From Diploptera punctata (Eukaryota; Arthropoda; Insecta; Blattodea; Blaberidae): a stretch of 64,000 nucleotides of DNA. The DNA lies in contig JASPKZ010000423.1 of the NCBI GenBank assembly GCA_030220185.1, positions 1,567,501 through 1,631,500 on the forward strand, read 5' to 3'. Position 1 is the first letter of the stretch. Each line of letters opens with the position of its first letter. The notes beneath the pieces are model-generated. The model was given only the letters and a program-made list of their open reading frames with translations, did no database searches and had not been told where the DNA came from. This document shows positions 54,331 to 64,000 of the stretch, in pieces. A program made the translations under genes and the position numbers.

Positions 54331-55170
54331 TTAGGTTACTTTTCCCTTTCCTTCCTTATAGGGTCTTAATTTCTGCAAATGGTACCTGCCTATCACTCTA
54401 TCTCTATCATGCGCCCAATTGATTTCGTAAGTGTGCGTCCCGAATTTTTGTGTGACGATCCCCGGTCCTTTCCATAATATTGCCATTTTAAAGTTATGCT
54501 TTCGACCTTTGTCGGAGAGCGTATGGTTGCGTACTAACACTTTGTCGCCAATTGAAGGGTTCCAAACGTTTTTATAGCGTTTGGTACGCTTCTTCCTCTT
54601 TTCTGCAAGGATCCGCGTTCGATGGAATGCTCTTTCGCAGTGTTGATCCATCGTCAGTGCATCCTCATTAGTCTTTATAGCGTCGGGGATATGTGGGACC
54701 AGTTTTATCCGGTTCGATTCCCTTCATTAAGGTAATTGGAGCGTATCCCGTAACGTTATTTATGGAGTGGTTCAGTACCCGTTCGATGTGGGGTATCCAT
54801 TTCACCCAACTCGCGTGATTCTTATGACAGAGGATTCGTAGGCAAGTAGTGATTTCCTTATTCATGCGTTCAGTAAGGTTCCCTGAAGGCATGTACAATG
54901 AACAATGGTATAACTTTGTACCCCTATCCTCTAGTTCTCGTTTAAATTTTGCACTGCGATAGACAGATGCGTTGTCGGACAAAATTGCCTCGATCTTGCC
55001 AAAGTTTGGCTCGTAATCTTCGAAGAGTTTCTTTAGACACCCTTTTGTCGTTACCTTCCTCATCGGATAGATTTTAGTGAATTTAGAAAATGTATCTACC
55101 ACGACCAAGATATGCCGGTTCCCTTGTTCTCCCGTTGGCATTGGTCCGTTCCTTCGATTGTTTGCATCGT
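54331..55170 (-). pseudogene. Integrase of the LTR retrotransposon
   Basis: The frame 55468-54668 (266 codons) enters the integrase core at about residue 107: HILVVVDTFSKF (D125), ILSDNASVYRSAKFKREL (D165), PSGNLTERMNKE (E200), giving a D,D-34-E triad; then VKWIPHIERVLNHSINNVTGYAP. A one-base shift near 54705 precedes the C-terminal part (frame 54651-54331) with HRTRILAEKRKKRTKRYK, GDKVLVRNHTLS and ILWKGPGIVTQKFGTHTYEI, the usual DNA-binding SH3-like end. The N-terminal zinc-binding HHCC domain is missing, lost with the pol deletion. All three catalytic residues are present. Confidence 0.88.
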
Positions 55171-56931
55171 TCCCTACTTGTAACATGTTTATTCTCTGCT
55201 CTTGTCCCCGCTGATCCCTTTCGCGATTGTTATTCCGGTAGTTATAATTACGGCTATCATTTCTGTTATCCCTACCGTTACTGTTATTATTGTAATTCCT
55301 ACCGCCATTCCCCTGGAATTTGTTATTGCTATTCCATCCATTTTTCCCGTTATTTAGATTTTCTGCCCTCCTCTCGTTCTGATTGTTCTGCTCCGGTTTG
55401 AGTCTCGGTTGTTCTCTCAGATTTTTCCCCTTCTTTATTCGCTTTATTCTGGGCCTGATTCCTACCATCGCCCGATTCTAGGATCGTTAACAGCTCGATC
55501 ATCTGGTCGTACGTTTTATTCTCGCGATAAGTAAGCTATGCCGTATTGACTGTGGATAGTGATTAATCAGCGATTGCACGAATTCTGCCTCGCTATAGGC
55601 TGGCGTGATTAATTTTGCCTTTTTCGCTAGTGACAAGAAGTGTTCACTATATGTCAAACCCTTTTTACGTTCATAAATACCATTACGTATCTCTTGTTTG
55701 ATTGACATTTGCCTTTCATAGCTAAAGAATTTGTTCTTGAACGTCTTGTTGAACGTTTCATATGGTGCGTCAGTTGATAACGTCACCTCGAACCACGTTA
55801 AGCAGTTGCCTTTTAAACATTTTTTTATTATGAACATATACAAATGTTTGGGAATGCACTTTATTTTAAAGTAATTCTCGAGCTCGTCTAAGAATTGAAT
55901 GGGGTTTGACTCGTGTTCATCATAGATAGGTAATGGTATTTCAATCAAAGGTGTATGGTACCACTGCAATTGCATATGAGTATTATCTGGTTCGTTTACA
56001 TTTGATTTCCTCACGGAATCGCGCGTATCGCTAGGCGTTACCGGCGCTTCCGTTGAGGTACATGTTTTATGCCCTTGCTCCGACCAAGAAACACTCTGTG
56101 ATAAATTGGAGTCGTCCTCCGCGATTTTATCTTTCGTTGCAATATTATGATTATTATTAATCTTTTCATTCAAATCCATAATTGCTTCATTCATTTTGGT
56201 TATTTCATTTGTAAGCTTGGATTCGATTACTTTATTTATTTGCGTGATTTCATTGTTGAACTTGGACTCGATATTTTTGTTAATTTGGACGTCCATTCTC
56301 CGTTCAATTTTACCATCGAGATCTTTAAATTTATTATTAATTACTGTTTCTATTATCTCCGTCCTTTTCTCCTGATCGGATAATTTAACATCAATTTGTG
56401 ATTTCAGTGTTTCTTGCTCGGTGGCGAGGTTGTTAATAACACTACAAAATCATTCAATCTCTTATCATTACCCTCTATCCTACACTGCATGTTTTTGTTT
56501 AATTTCTCCATTTTTTCTTCTAGTTCCCCGTGTTTTCCTTCCACTTTTTCCTGTAACGCTGTTATTCTATTTTCGGTTTTATTCGTGATCCTGTCTTCTA
56601 CTTGTCCTAATTCGGTCCTAATTTCAATTTTTATTGTTTTCAACTATCTCTTTAGTTTTTTCATATATTTGCTTACTTTCCTGTTTGATCTCCTTTCTGA
56701 TTTCTAATAATAGCTCTAAGATTGATCGTTATTCGTACTTAGCTTATCTTGTTTATTTTCTGTTTCTATCAGTGAATTATCTAGTTCACTTTCACACTCC
56801 CCTACATTTCCTGTTGACATGTTCCCATCCAAAATATTCTGCCCACATGCATCACTATATATTTCATTCGTTTTTTCCATTTTGCTACTTTTAGCTGAAT
56901 AGATGGTTTTATAACCGCTACGAAGCAACAT
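55171..56931 (-). pseudogene. gag of the LTR retrotransposon, frameshifted
   Basis: Pieces in order on the minus strand: start MLLRSGYKTIYSAKSSKMEK (56931-56716), a long coiled-coil region (56643-56404 and 56296 onward, NKNIESKFNNEITQINKVIE), a retrotransposon capsid-like part at about residues 100-260 of frame 56296-55499 (PLPIYDEHESNPIQFLDELE, NCLTWFEV, YSEHFLSLAKKA, LINHYPQSIR) and a basic N/R/G-rich tail (55400-55190) in place of zinc knuckles. Frame breaks near 56710, 56400 and 55500. The tail fuses directly to integrase at about 55145. Role: particle formation and RNA binding. Confidence 0.8.
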
Positions 56932-57132
56932 TTACTTGAAAAATAAAATTTTGACTTCTACCTGTGTTTGGTGATATTTTACTGTGCACGTCGAGGTCCT
57001 CTGGTTGTCGCCTTTTTCCCCCAGGTCTTCTTCCTCACGTTCGTAGGATATTCACTACTGGAACACGCCTATTCACTCTTCGTTAGACGGTTGCTCAGCA
57101 ATTCCTCGAAGCGTCGCACTTGGGCCGCCATG

Positions 57133-58403
57133 TGAACAAAAAAAGGACTGTAGTCGGGTTTAGGTTTTAATTAGGTCCAAGGATATGGGTTCCTGGACAA
57201 TTGTGCTCCGGACTAGATGGGTTCAGGTTTCGGTAAAACAATGGACTTAAATCTCGGGAATCCGTGAGGATAGGATGTTCACTTGGGGAAAAACAGTAGG
57301 CCCAGTGTAATGTCTTGAAATTGACGATGCACGTTTATTGTCACATGAATTACATTCGTCGTATTAGACGACGAGTTTGACGAGAAGGCTGTTGGTGGGT
57401 CAGAATTAGTAATGGTTGTAACACTCAACCAAGCGATGTAACTTAACTGTACTCTAACTAACTGACTGCTGGACTGACAGCACTGACTGCCGAACTAACA
57501 GAACTGCTGAACTCTAACTGTCCACTAACAGAACTGAACTTTCGCTATGTAATGCGATGTGCCCTGCACCGGCACATTCGCTCGTTGCTACTCCTCGCAA
57601 CGGACACACTAATTTTCGCTTAGTAAAATATATTTATTAATTCTGAGTGGGCCGGCATTAGTCCCTTCCACCAAAAGTCTTATCGTCTCACAAACGGTTT
57701 ATATGTTATACTAATTTTGATTGGTAGATTTTACCTTAAGGGCGTTATCGTGGGTGTTAAACTTAGAAGTTTGTGGCCTCGTTCCCTCCCTTTAAATCAG
57801 TTGCCTCATCATATAAATTTTCAGGGCTGACCAAATGGAGTGATCCTAAAGGACGCGGCTATCTACTGTCAGCATCTACCTTACACCGCCAAAGAAGTCA
57901 CCCGCTGTTAACGACATGTACTAGTTGAAATTAGTTTGGGGATAACTCTTTCCACAGTTACCTGGGAAAATCCAATTGCTAGTTTGTGACTTCCCAGCCT
58001 TTTGTAAGAAGTTTTTGGGCTTAGCATTGTTATAGCAAGTTGATAATAGAGCAGTCTTGTAAATCCTCTTGACAAAAGAAACTGCAGACTTTTTCCCCAT
58101 TGTATAAGGGCTTATGGATCCATTGTATGATGTTTACTAATTTCGTTCCCTACAATAGCAAGGGTCCAGGTATATGACTGGCGCTAATTGCTTGGTACTA
58201 CTGTTTTATTTATTGCTTATTAAATTATTTTGTGGTAGGTTATATCATTTTAATTTTGTTGCTATTGAATTCCTATTTTCATTACAATTCATTTGAATAT
58301 AAATATGCCCTAATTCTGATGATAATTACGGGTTCATAAATTATTCACTTTGATGAAAGTACTATTTTTCTGAAATAAGAGGCTGAGTGAATGACTTGCT
58401 ACA
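57133..58403 (-). repeat. 5' LTR of the LTR retrotransposon
   Basis: 1,271 bp, the partner of 50331-51609, adjacent to the candidate primer-binding site. Transcription toward lower coordinates is inferred. Confidence 0.95.
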
Positions 58404-58615
58404 TATATAATTCCCAAATATGTCTTCTTAATAAAGGAGCCGCCATTTGCAAGATAGAAGCATGGCTTCACAGCATTTGGTGGATGGGAATTACAATGTA
58501 TATAGAGAAAGATTTGCGTTTAGATCGGTACTTGCTCTGGTAGAGCACTTGGTCTAGAGAACCAAGGGTCCCGGGTTCAAGTCCCGGTCTGAGCGTATAA
58601 TTTTTCTCTTCAAAA
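58404..58615 (+). mobile_element. tRNA-like module, second unit of the dimer
   Basis: Resumes at TATAATTCCCAAATATG where the first unit's copy broke off. It repeats 50034-50245 with few changes and is cut at 58615 by the Tc1 element. Confidence 0.85.
58534..58594 (+). tRNA. tRNA-like module T9, D arm deleted
   Basis: Same as T8 but 12 bases of the D arm are missing (GCTCTGGTAGAGC), so it cannot form a tRNA. The T arm here is perfect (GGGTTCAAGTCCC). Confidence 0.4.
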
Positions 58616-59933
58616 ATGGTTCAAATGATTAGTATGGGGTGTGATTACCCCTGACAGCTACACAAGACTCACATCGACGTGGCATGCTAGTGATGAGGTT
58701 GTTCAGGAGTTCGATGCTCAGCAAATTCCACTCCTCATGAAGAGCAATGTGAAGGTCTAGAAGTGTCCTCGGAGGAGGCTGACGGGATGCAATTTGTCTC
58801 CCTAAGGCATCCCATGCATGCTCTATAGGATTCATATCCGGAGACCTCGCTGGCCACTCCATACGCTGGATATCTTCCTCCTGAAGAAACTCATCCACCA
58901 GTTGTGACCTGTGAGGTCGGGCATTGTCATCCATGAATATGAATTCTGGACCCACAGCTCCCCTGAAAAGTCTTACATGAGGTTCCAGGATCTCTTCTCT
59001 ATACCGCTGAGCATTAACAGTGCCAGCTGCGAAGATGTGAAGCTCTGTGCGTGCATTCATCATTATACCTCCCCATACCAGGAGACCACCGCCACCAAAT
59101 GGATGTCTTTCCATGATGTTCATGGGGTTGTAACGAGTTCCTTGCTCCCTCCAGATAGTCACGCGATGCGAATCACAGTTCAAGCTGAATCTGGACTCGT
59201 CTGTAAATAGCACGCTGCTCCACTGATTTAGAGTCCAGTCGCGATGTTCCTGACTCCACCGTAAACGTGCTCCCTTGTTATCAAGGGTGAGTGGGACGCA
59301 CACTACAGACCGTCTAGCATACAGACCAGCAGCTCTGAGTCTTCTATAGACAGTTTGTCTGGATACTCTGATACCTGAGGCGGCCGCAAGTTCTGAACTC
59401 AGTTGTCTGGCAGACATTGTTCGGTTTCTTCTTGCAGTTAACGCAAGATATCGATCCTGCTGAGGATTTGTAACTCTTGGACGACCTCCCACTGGTCTTC
59501 GCCTAACGTCTCCGGTCTCTTGGAACCGTCGCCATAACCTAGATATAACATTTTGTGGCACATTAAGTGCTATGGAGACCTCAGTTTGTGTCTGTCCTGT
59601 TTCTAGCCGCCCAATAATTCTACCCCGAAGCAGAGGGTCCAGATGTTGTCTTTGTGCCATTTTACTGCAATCTGTTCTTACACTACATCTGATTATATCA
59701 TAACTCTCTTTAAAAATGAAGATTTATGGAACAGGGCTTAACTGCAACAATGCAATTTTCATTTATAATTGCTATTAATTTTTTCATTGTTGAAGAGAGA
59801 TTATAATTTAGTATGTAAACTAAACTAAATGTACTGAGAAACATTTTGATAAATAATTTTTACTCCTTGCTCCTCTTTAAGCATTTTGATTTTCCGTTTT
59901 ACAAATTATCCTAAACTTTTGGACACCAGTGTA
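58616..59933 (-). mobile_element. Tc1-type DNA transposon, one end missing
   Basis: The 5' end (high coordinate) has a good Tc1-like terminus, read inward from TA: CACTGGTGTCCAAAAGTTTA (59931 downward). At the low-coordinate end the sequence goes from the transposase stop within 13 bases into the tRNA-like repeat, and no inverted partner is visible. So it is a copy with an intact gene but probably unable to excise. GC content is above that of its surroundings. Confidence 0.8.
58629..59660 (-). CDS. Tc1-family transposase (DD34E), intact
   Basis: 343 residues, the usual length for Tc1-type transposases. Residues 1-110 form the paired-like DNA-binding region: two helix-turn-helix units (RGRIIGRLETGQTQTEVSIA and a second around 85-110) joined by the GRPR hook at 59-62. 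The catalytic domain has D154 (LFTDESRFSL), D245 (FMDDNARPH) and E280 (SPDMNPIEHAWD), with 34 residues between the last two, plus the glycine-rich GGGGLLVWGG at 189-198. The enzyme cuts at its terminal repeats and inserts at TA. The start ATG at 59660 is the first in frame and begins the conserved N-terminus. No stop or frameshift, the only such case in the window, which suggests a recent arrival. It acts in the nucleus. Confidence 0.96.
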   Translation of the reverse strand: MAQRQHLDPLLRGRIIGRLETGQTQTEVSIALNVPQNVISRLWRRFQETGDVRRRPVGGRPRVTNPQQDRYLALTARRNRTMSARQLSSELAAASGIRVSRQTVYRRLRAAGLYARRSVVCVPLTLDNKGARLRWSQEHRDWTLNQWSSVLFTDESRFSLNCDSHRVTIWREQGTRYNPMNIMERHPFGGGGLLVWGGIMMNARTELHIFAAGTVNAQRYREEILEPHVRLFRGAVGPEFIFMDDNARPHRSQLVDEFLQEEDIQRMEWPARSPDMNPIEHAWDALGRQIASRQPPPRTLLDLHIALHEEWNLLSIELLNNLITSMPRRCESCVAVRGNHTPY

Positions 59934-60690
59934 GATTAATAAATGAATGGAGAAAAACACAACGAGGATATACCCATCAATAGGAACCTCAAACTCGATG
60001 CTATTCTTTTTTCAGACGATTTAGCTCTTCTGGCACTTTGCGAAAATGATTTCCAACGATCAATTTATAATTTTAAAAAAATAGCTGCCAAATTTAATAT
60101 GGAAATATCAATTAACAAAACTAAAATGATGGCATTTCATGGGAATGACCCCATACAAAGTAAAATCTGTCTCCAGAATAAAATTTGAGAGAGATATAAT
60201 CAATTTAAATATCTTGGATATTATCTCTCTATCTGGGATGAAAAGAATAACCCTATAAAATTACTAGTTATAATAAAAGTTTGGGAATTATTAATCAAGA
60301 TATGAAACCATCCCTTGTACAAGAAAACGCCAGAGTACGTTTATATAAGACTTTGGCCAGATTGTGTTAACCTATGGTAGTGAAGCATGGACACTAAAAA
60401 GACAACATGAAAGCAGAAATGAGATTCATGCGCAGGACAGCGGGTTACACCAGATGGGATCGGTGAAGACTACGCCAATTTTGGAATATATGAAGCAGTA
60501 CCAACTAAATTGGAAACACCATCTTGAAAGAATGAGTTCAAATCGGATCCCCAAAGCTCTTTATAAATATATACCAAGAGGACAAAGATCTCTGGGCCGT
60601 CCTATGAAACGCTGGAGGGAAAATTTTCTATAGGATCGTAACAGCCCTTGGCCTAATACTTGGAAGGAAGAATAAGAAGAAGAAGATAGT
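59934..60690 (+). pseudogene. LINE-B RT C-terminal half
   Basis: Frame 59943-60188 carries the catalytic segment as ILFSDDLALLALCENDFQ (FSDD instead of the usual FADD), then MEISINKTKMMAFHGNDPIQ. After breaks near 60190 and 60370, frame 60364-60633 gives LTYGSEAWTLKRQHESR, HHLERMSSNRIPKALYKY and RGQRSLGRPMKRW. The end is a GAA-rich tail at ~60668-60690. The 5' two-thirds are absent; the Tc1 end abuts directly. Confidence 0.85.
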
Positions 60691-63269
60691 ACTTTGGCTG
60701 GTTTTAAAATTAAATGTATTGATTAATATGCACATTGTTTCCTTAGACATTTAAATGGATATTATAATTAGCATAAAATATTTGTTTTAATTGGGAATAT
60801 ATAAAGAATTCTGTAATTCCAGTTTGGTCATTGGAATCAAATATAAATGCTTGAAGATAGAATCTAATCAGAATACAAAAATTAACTAGAATCAAATATC
60901 TATGGATTCCTTGGAGATGACGAGAACCGCCTTATTTTCGGGGATTCTGAAACAAAATAGTAAACATACCGGTAATAGACTCTGCATTAGTAGTAATTGA
61001 CACTTTCACACTAAAATGTAATAAATTAGGTTTTCCTTCAAGTATTTACTAGGGGTTGGATTGTAGAGTGAGAGGTAGTTCTTAGGCTATAATACGACAA
61101 ATAAATAACGGTCCCAACCATCATAAATATTATAGAAAGAATTAGAGTTAAGACATTTAGAAGCAAACGGGTGCAAATGCACGTTTTGCATTATTGTGAA
61201 AAACTGGTTTTAATTTGAAGTTGTATAAGAAAATTATAGGTAATTGAAAAAGATAAAATATCATACTTTATTTACTCTTAACGAATACTCTTATATCCCT
61301 TTGTCACTAAATAAAATTGTCTTAAGAATGTAATTATGCACCAAACTCATCTTTTGCGAAAAAAATATCACTGGAAGTTCTTTAGAATATATTAAGCGAC
61401 TTTTTGAATTCCCTCATAAACTCCTGTCAAATTTTATTTTTAAGATTACATTTTTCAAATTATTTCCCACCATTTACACTGACCTCTACATTTTTTCTAA
61501 CTGTTATGTCAATATATTTTTCTATGATATTTAACTACATACATGAAGATATGGCAGCCATATTCATTTTAACGAATATCTAGTGTAGCCAACATAGACC
61601 TATTTACTAAACAAATGTACACATATACTTCAGAATTTCAGAACTTAATATTTATTTTTCATCCCAGTAATGCTAGATGTCTCATTGGGTCGGTGTGTTG
61701 ACCGCATGCCACTCATGCCATCTTCGGAAAAATAAGGTAACTAAATATGAACTTGGTCTATGAACTCCTGATAAAGGAGAGACTACGGCTCAACAATGGT
61801 CTACGTCATTAATAAAAAAGTATTAATTTTTGGGCGTTGCATTCTTTCACTGGTTAGAGTGTATAAATTGCGCTAGGTGATCTTTTAGGTTAGTCTTTCA
61901 CATGTTAGAGTACTTAAATTGCGTTAGGTTAGCTTTCAGGTTCGTAAATTTCCTGTACATATTGGCTACATCCCGTGATTCCATAGTGTATAACGCTTCG
62001 CGTTTGTTGGCGCATGCGTATGGTGTGTGATTGGAACTTAAAAAAAAAGTAGCGTCACATGTTGTGAAGAATTCCCAAATCACTTACAGCCTTTTTTTTT
62101 CTAACGACCTCAATTATATTACGAAAATACTGTGTGACCAAATTTTTGTGACGAGTTGTTCATACGTAATCCATATGTAGAATACTGGCCGAATGGTAAA
62201 GGTATAGAGATGAAAGCCCTGTATTTTCTTTCCTTACTTTTATCAAACGATTTTTTTCTTTTCCACAAAACATTTCCCTGTTAATCTCATAAAGTAGTTT
62301 TTTTTTCTTTATCCTTGCTCTAATTTGCAATTCTCTTTATGTTGGCGTGATTCTATGGAATAAGAGAATCTTCTATTAAAATATGGTATAAAGGAAAGTC
62401 AATTTACTGACGTCCGTTTGTTTTTTCCTTTTATGTTTAATTTATAAATATGTAATGAAAGCAATGCATTTTAGTTTTGTTTAATAAAACAATGTAATTT
62501 CACGGGCAATTTGTTTTGAAAATTCTTTCCTATTGTTATCAATGAGATTTATACACTATCTGACCTCCTTTACAACGAAACAGCAATTTGTAAAATGTCA
62601 TAAATTAAATTGCCTTCCCAAATCAGAAACAAAGGTCACATTTTAAGAGGCAAAGTGATGCAGCTATCGTGACTTGTTTTTATCAATCAAATTTTTATGG
62701 TTGTGAATATCCATTTAATAAATGATAAGAATAAATACGGTAAGTTCCTCTAAGTGTTTTAACAATAGAAACACCAACACTACTTAACTATATTTTATTA
62801 CTGTGCTGGCCATTTTGACCAATTTTGTTATCTTAGGGCCTAATTTCCGAATTTAATAATAATAGGGAATTCAGTAAATATTGACAACACTGCTATAACA
62901 CCACAAAAAATTATGTTACTTTTGAAATTACGAACTTCATTTATAGTCTCTTATCAAGTCAACTATACGTTGTCAAATCCTTGGAAGACCGTGCACGTGC
63001 ACTCCATCTGCAGCACTATTTCTGGACATGTCTTTCATCTGATCGATCTAGAGCTTTCTGGACATCAATCCTCGATTTATAATAGAATGTATCGTACAGG
63101 TTCTTTTAATGTTATTTGATCTTTGCGCAAGGGCTATTGTCTGATGAATTTAGTGGAAGTTCGAGTACTTCCCAATTCCACCTTCTAAACAAATTGTACT
63201 GAACATTGTTATAATTATTTTAGTTCTGATATGATTTGTTCCAACAAATCCATTTTTTTAAATTTCCAA
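60691..63269. other. Long AT-rich stretch, mostly unassigned
   Basis: Only 61665-61800 is recognisable: a SINE-2 3' part (TGATAAAGGAGAGACTACGG, as at 9150). A GGAAGT...ACTTCC hairpin lies at about 63166-63182. Frames here (61898-62083 minus, 62913-63119 plus) lack any family resemblance. Confidence 0.5.
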
Positions 63270-63835
63270 ATAATATTATTTTGATATATTATATAATGTA
63301 TAATATAAACTGTCTTCTGCATATGAAATAATTAATTGATCTTCGTCAAATAGTAAAGCATTAAATATACAACTTTTGAAATAATTGTTTTGTTGTTTCT
63401 TTTCGAGCCAGATTCTAACAATTTCATATAGGTATAAATTAAATAGGATCGGAGATAGGGAGCATCCTTGCCTGACTCTTTGTGTGATGTTTCTGTTATC
63501 TTTAGATATTCCATTGCCTACATTTACTCTCGTAGTATTATTATTTGAGTACATTATTTCAATTATTGTTATTAGATGTACTGGTATTCCTTTTCTTTTC
63601 ATAATAATCCATTTTCTTTCTGTCAACCGAGTTGAATGACTTTTTAAAATCAATAAATGATAACGTATGTAGGTATATCAAATTCATTGAAATTTTCAAT
63701 CATTTGTGATATAGAGAATATGCCAGATTTTCCTTTTCTAAATCCATTTTGTTTTTCTAATAGTAAAGTTTCTGAAATCATGCCAAATCTTTTTGAAATG
63801 ATTTTTTGTGTATATTTTGTATCCGGTGTTCAGCA
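63270..63835 (-). pseudogene. LINE-G reverse transcriptase palm fragment
   Basis: Minus-strand pieces in order: SLLNTGYKIYTK (about 63830-63790), KQNGFRKGKS, IDFKKSFNSVDR (the FxDxxKAFD motif with S for A, in two frames), then frame 63653-63276 with RVRQGCSLSPILFNLYL and LLFDEDQLIISYAED, where the catalytic FADD reads FDED. Both catalytic motifs are damaged. It ends at 63270 without a tail, so it is truncated on both sides. Confidence 0.75.
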
Positions 63836-63862
63836 GACTTATACCTCCATAATTAGTTTGTT

Positions 63863-63864
<2 letters not shown>

Positions 63865-63911
<47 letters not shown>
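63865..63911 (+). repeat. (AAT)n microsatellite
   Basis: About 15 AAT units followed by AGT units, beside the LINE-G fragment. Confidence 0.95.
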
Positions 63912-63912
<1 letters not shown>

Positions 63913-64000
63913 GTAGTAGTAAGAATTATCTTCTCCTTTATTAGGAATTTATATTCAATACAGTAATTTCCATACAACCCATTGCAAATTTTACCTCACA

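Larger units (their letters stand above)
50331..58403 (-). mobile_element. LTR retrotransposon, internally deleted (gag-integrase), Ty3/gypsy-like
   Basis: 8,073 bp with direct LTRs (50331-51609 and 57133-58403) starting TG and ending CA, flanked by TATA (50327-50330 and 58404-58407) as a 4-bp target duplication. Genes read on the minus strand, so the LTR at 57133-58403 is the 5' one. TGGCGGCCCAAGTGCG two bases inside it is a candidate primer-binding site. Coding runs gag then integrase; protease, RT and RNase H are gone. The LTRs differ at only about a dozen positions in ~1,275 bp, so insertion was recent. It landed in a tRNA-like tandem repeat. It would need enzymes from a full-length relative. 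Confidence 0.93.

Noticed and set aside
54162..54422. Plus-strand frame of 86 codons
   Set aside because: Overlaps the integrase C-terminus in antisense and has no family resemblance.
55090..55401. Tyrosine-rich plus-strand frame of 103 codons
   Set aside because: It is the antisense of the N/R/G-rich gag tail; its composition is explained by the real minus-strand frame.
56414..56894. Hydrophobic plus-strand frames resembling membrane proteins
   Set aside because: Antisense of the lysine- and glutamate-rich gag coiled coil, which always reads as hydrophobic on the other strand.
58911..59210. 99-codon plus-strand frame
   Set aside because: Antisense shadow of the Tc1-type transposase.
63130..63195. 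CTGATGA at about 63140 followed by a GGAAGT/ACTTCC hairpin
   Set aside because: The hairpin is not adjacent to the core and there is no GAA plus closing helix I.

Overview
This window is a piece of a eukaryotic nuclear genome, almost certainly an arthropod and most likely an insect with a large, repeat-rich genome (a cockroach- or termite-like genome would fit, but nothing here fixes the species). It is AT-rich, and I found no convincing host protein-coding gene. Nearly everything recognisable is a mobile element, most of it 5'-truncated, frameshifted or nested in something else. The one long intact reading frame is a Tc1-type transposase (58629-59660, minus).

Layout. 1-4400: two Penelope-like elements (PLE-1, with an inverted partial copy of itself at the left edge, and a PLE-2 tail). 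4600-14200: tRNA-derived SINEs, many 3' ends of one LINE family (called LINE-A here) and Helitron-like non-autonomous DNA. 14300-15780: a third Penelope-like element. 16600-25100: LINE and SINE fragments, a piggyBac-type MITE, and two palindromic elements built from opposed tRNA-like modules. 25640-32360: a Helitron-like context holding a 4.6-kb array of a 73-bp tandem repeat, followed by a SINE and a long foldback element. 32400-46700: LINEs, SINEs, Helitrons, a nested terminal-inverted-repeat element and a hairpin-headed repeat. 46740-49140: the most complete LINE (endonuclease plus reverse transcriptase, LINE-C). 50331-58403: a young LTR retrotransposon on the minus strand with near-identical 1.27-kb LTRs, whose coding region runs from gag straight into integrase with no protease, reverse transcriptase or RNase H. 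58616-59933: the Tc1-type element. 59934-64000: LINE fragments and unassigned AT-rich DNA.

How the parts fit together. The LINEs (APE endonuclease plus RT) are the likely source of machinery for the tRNA-headed SINEs, several of which keep exact target-site duplications. The Penelope-like elements carry RT plus a GIY-YIG endonuclease, and each of the three 3' regions here also holds a compact hammerhead-ribozyme-like fold with a self-complementary helix III. The deleted LTR element, MITEs, foldback and Helitron-like DNA have no complete enzyme set of their own and would depend on relatives elsewhere.

Most notable observations: (1) three independent hammerhead-like folds at PLE tails, one with a paired C3/G8 substitution; (2) a set of tRNA-like modules whose stems differ between copies with compensating changes but which share a downstream T-rich tail, arranged as palindromes and tandem dimers, one palindrome having moved as a single unit with a 12-bp target duplication; (3) the 73-bp array inside Helitron-like DNA; (4) the gag-integrase deletion derivative with young LTRs. 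Names such as LINE-A, SINE-1 and HP-1 are labels for this report only. All family assignments come from reading motifs and comparing copies inside the window, with no database search.
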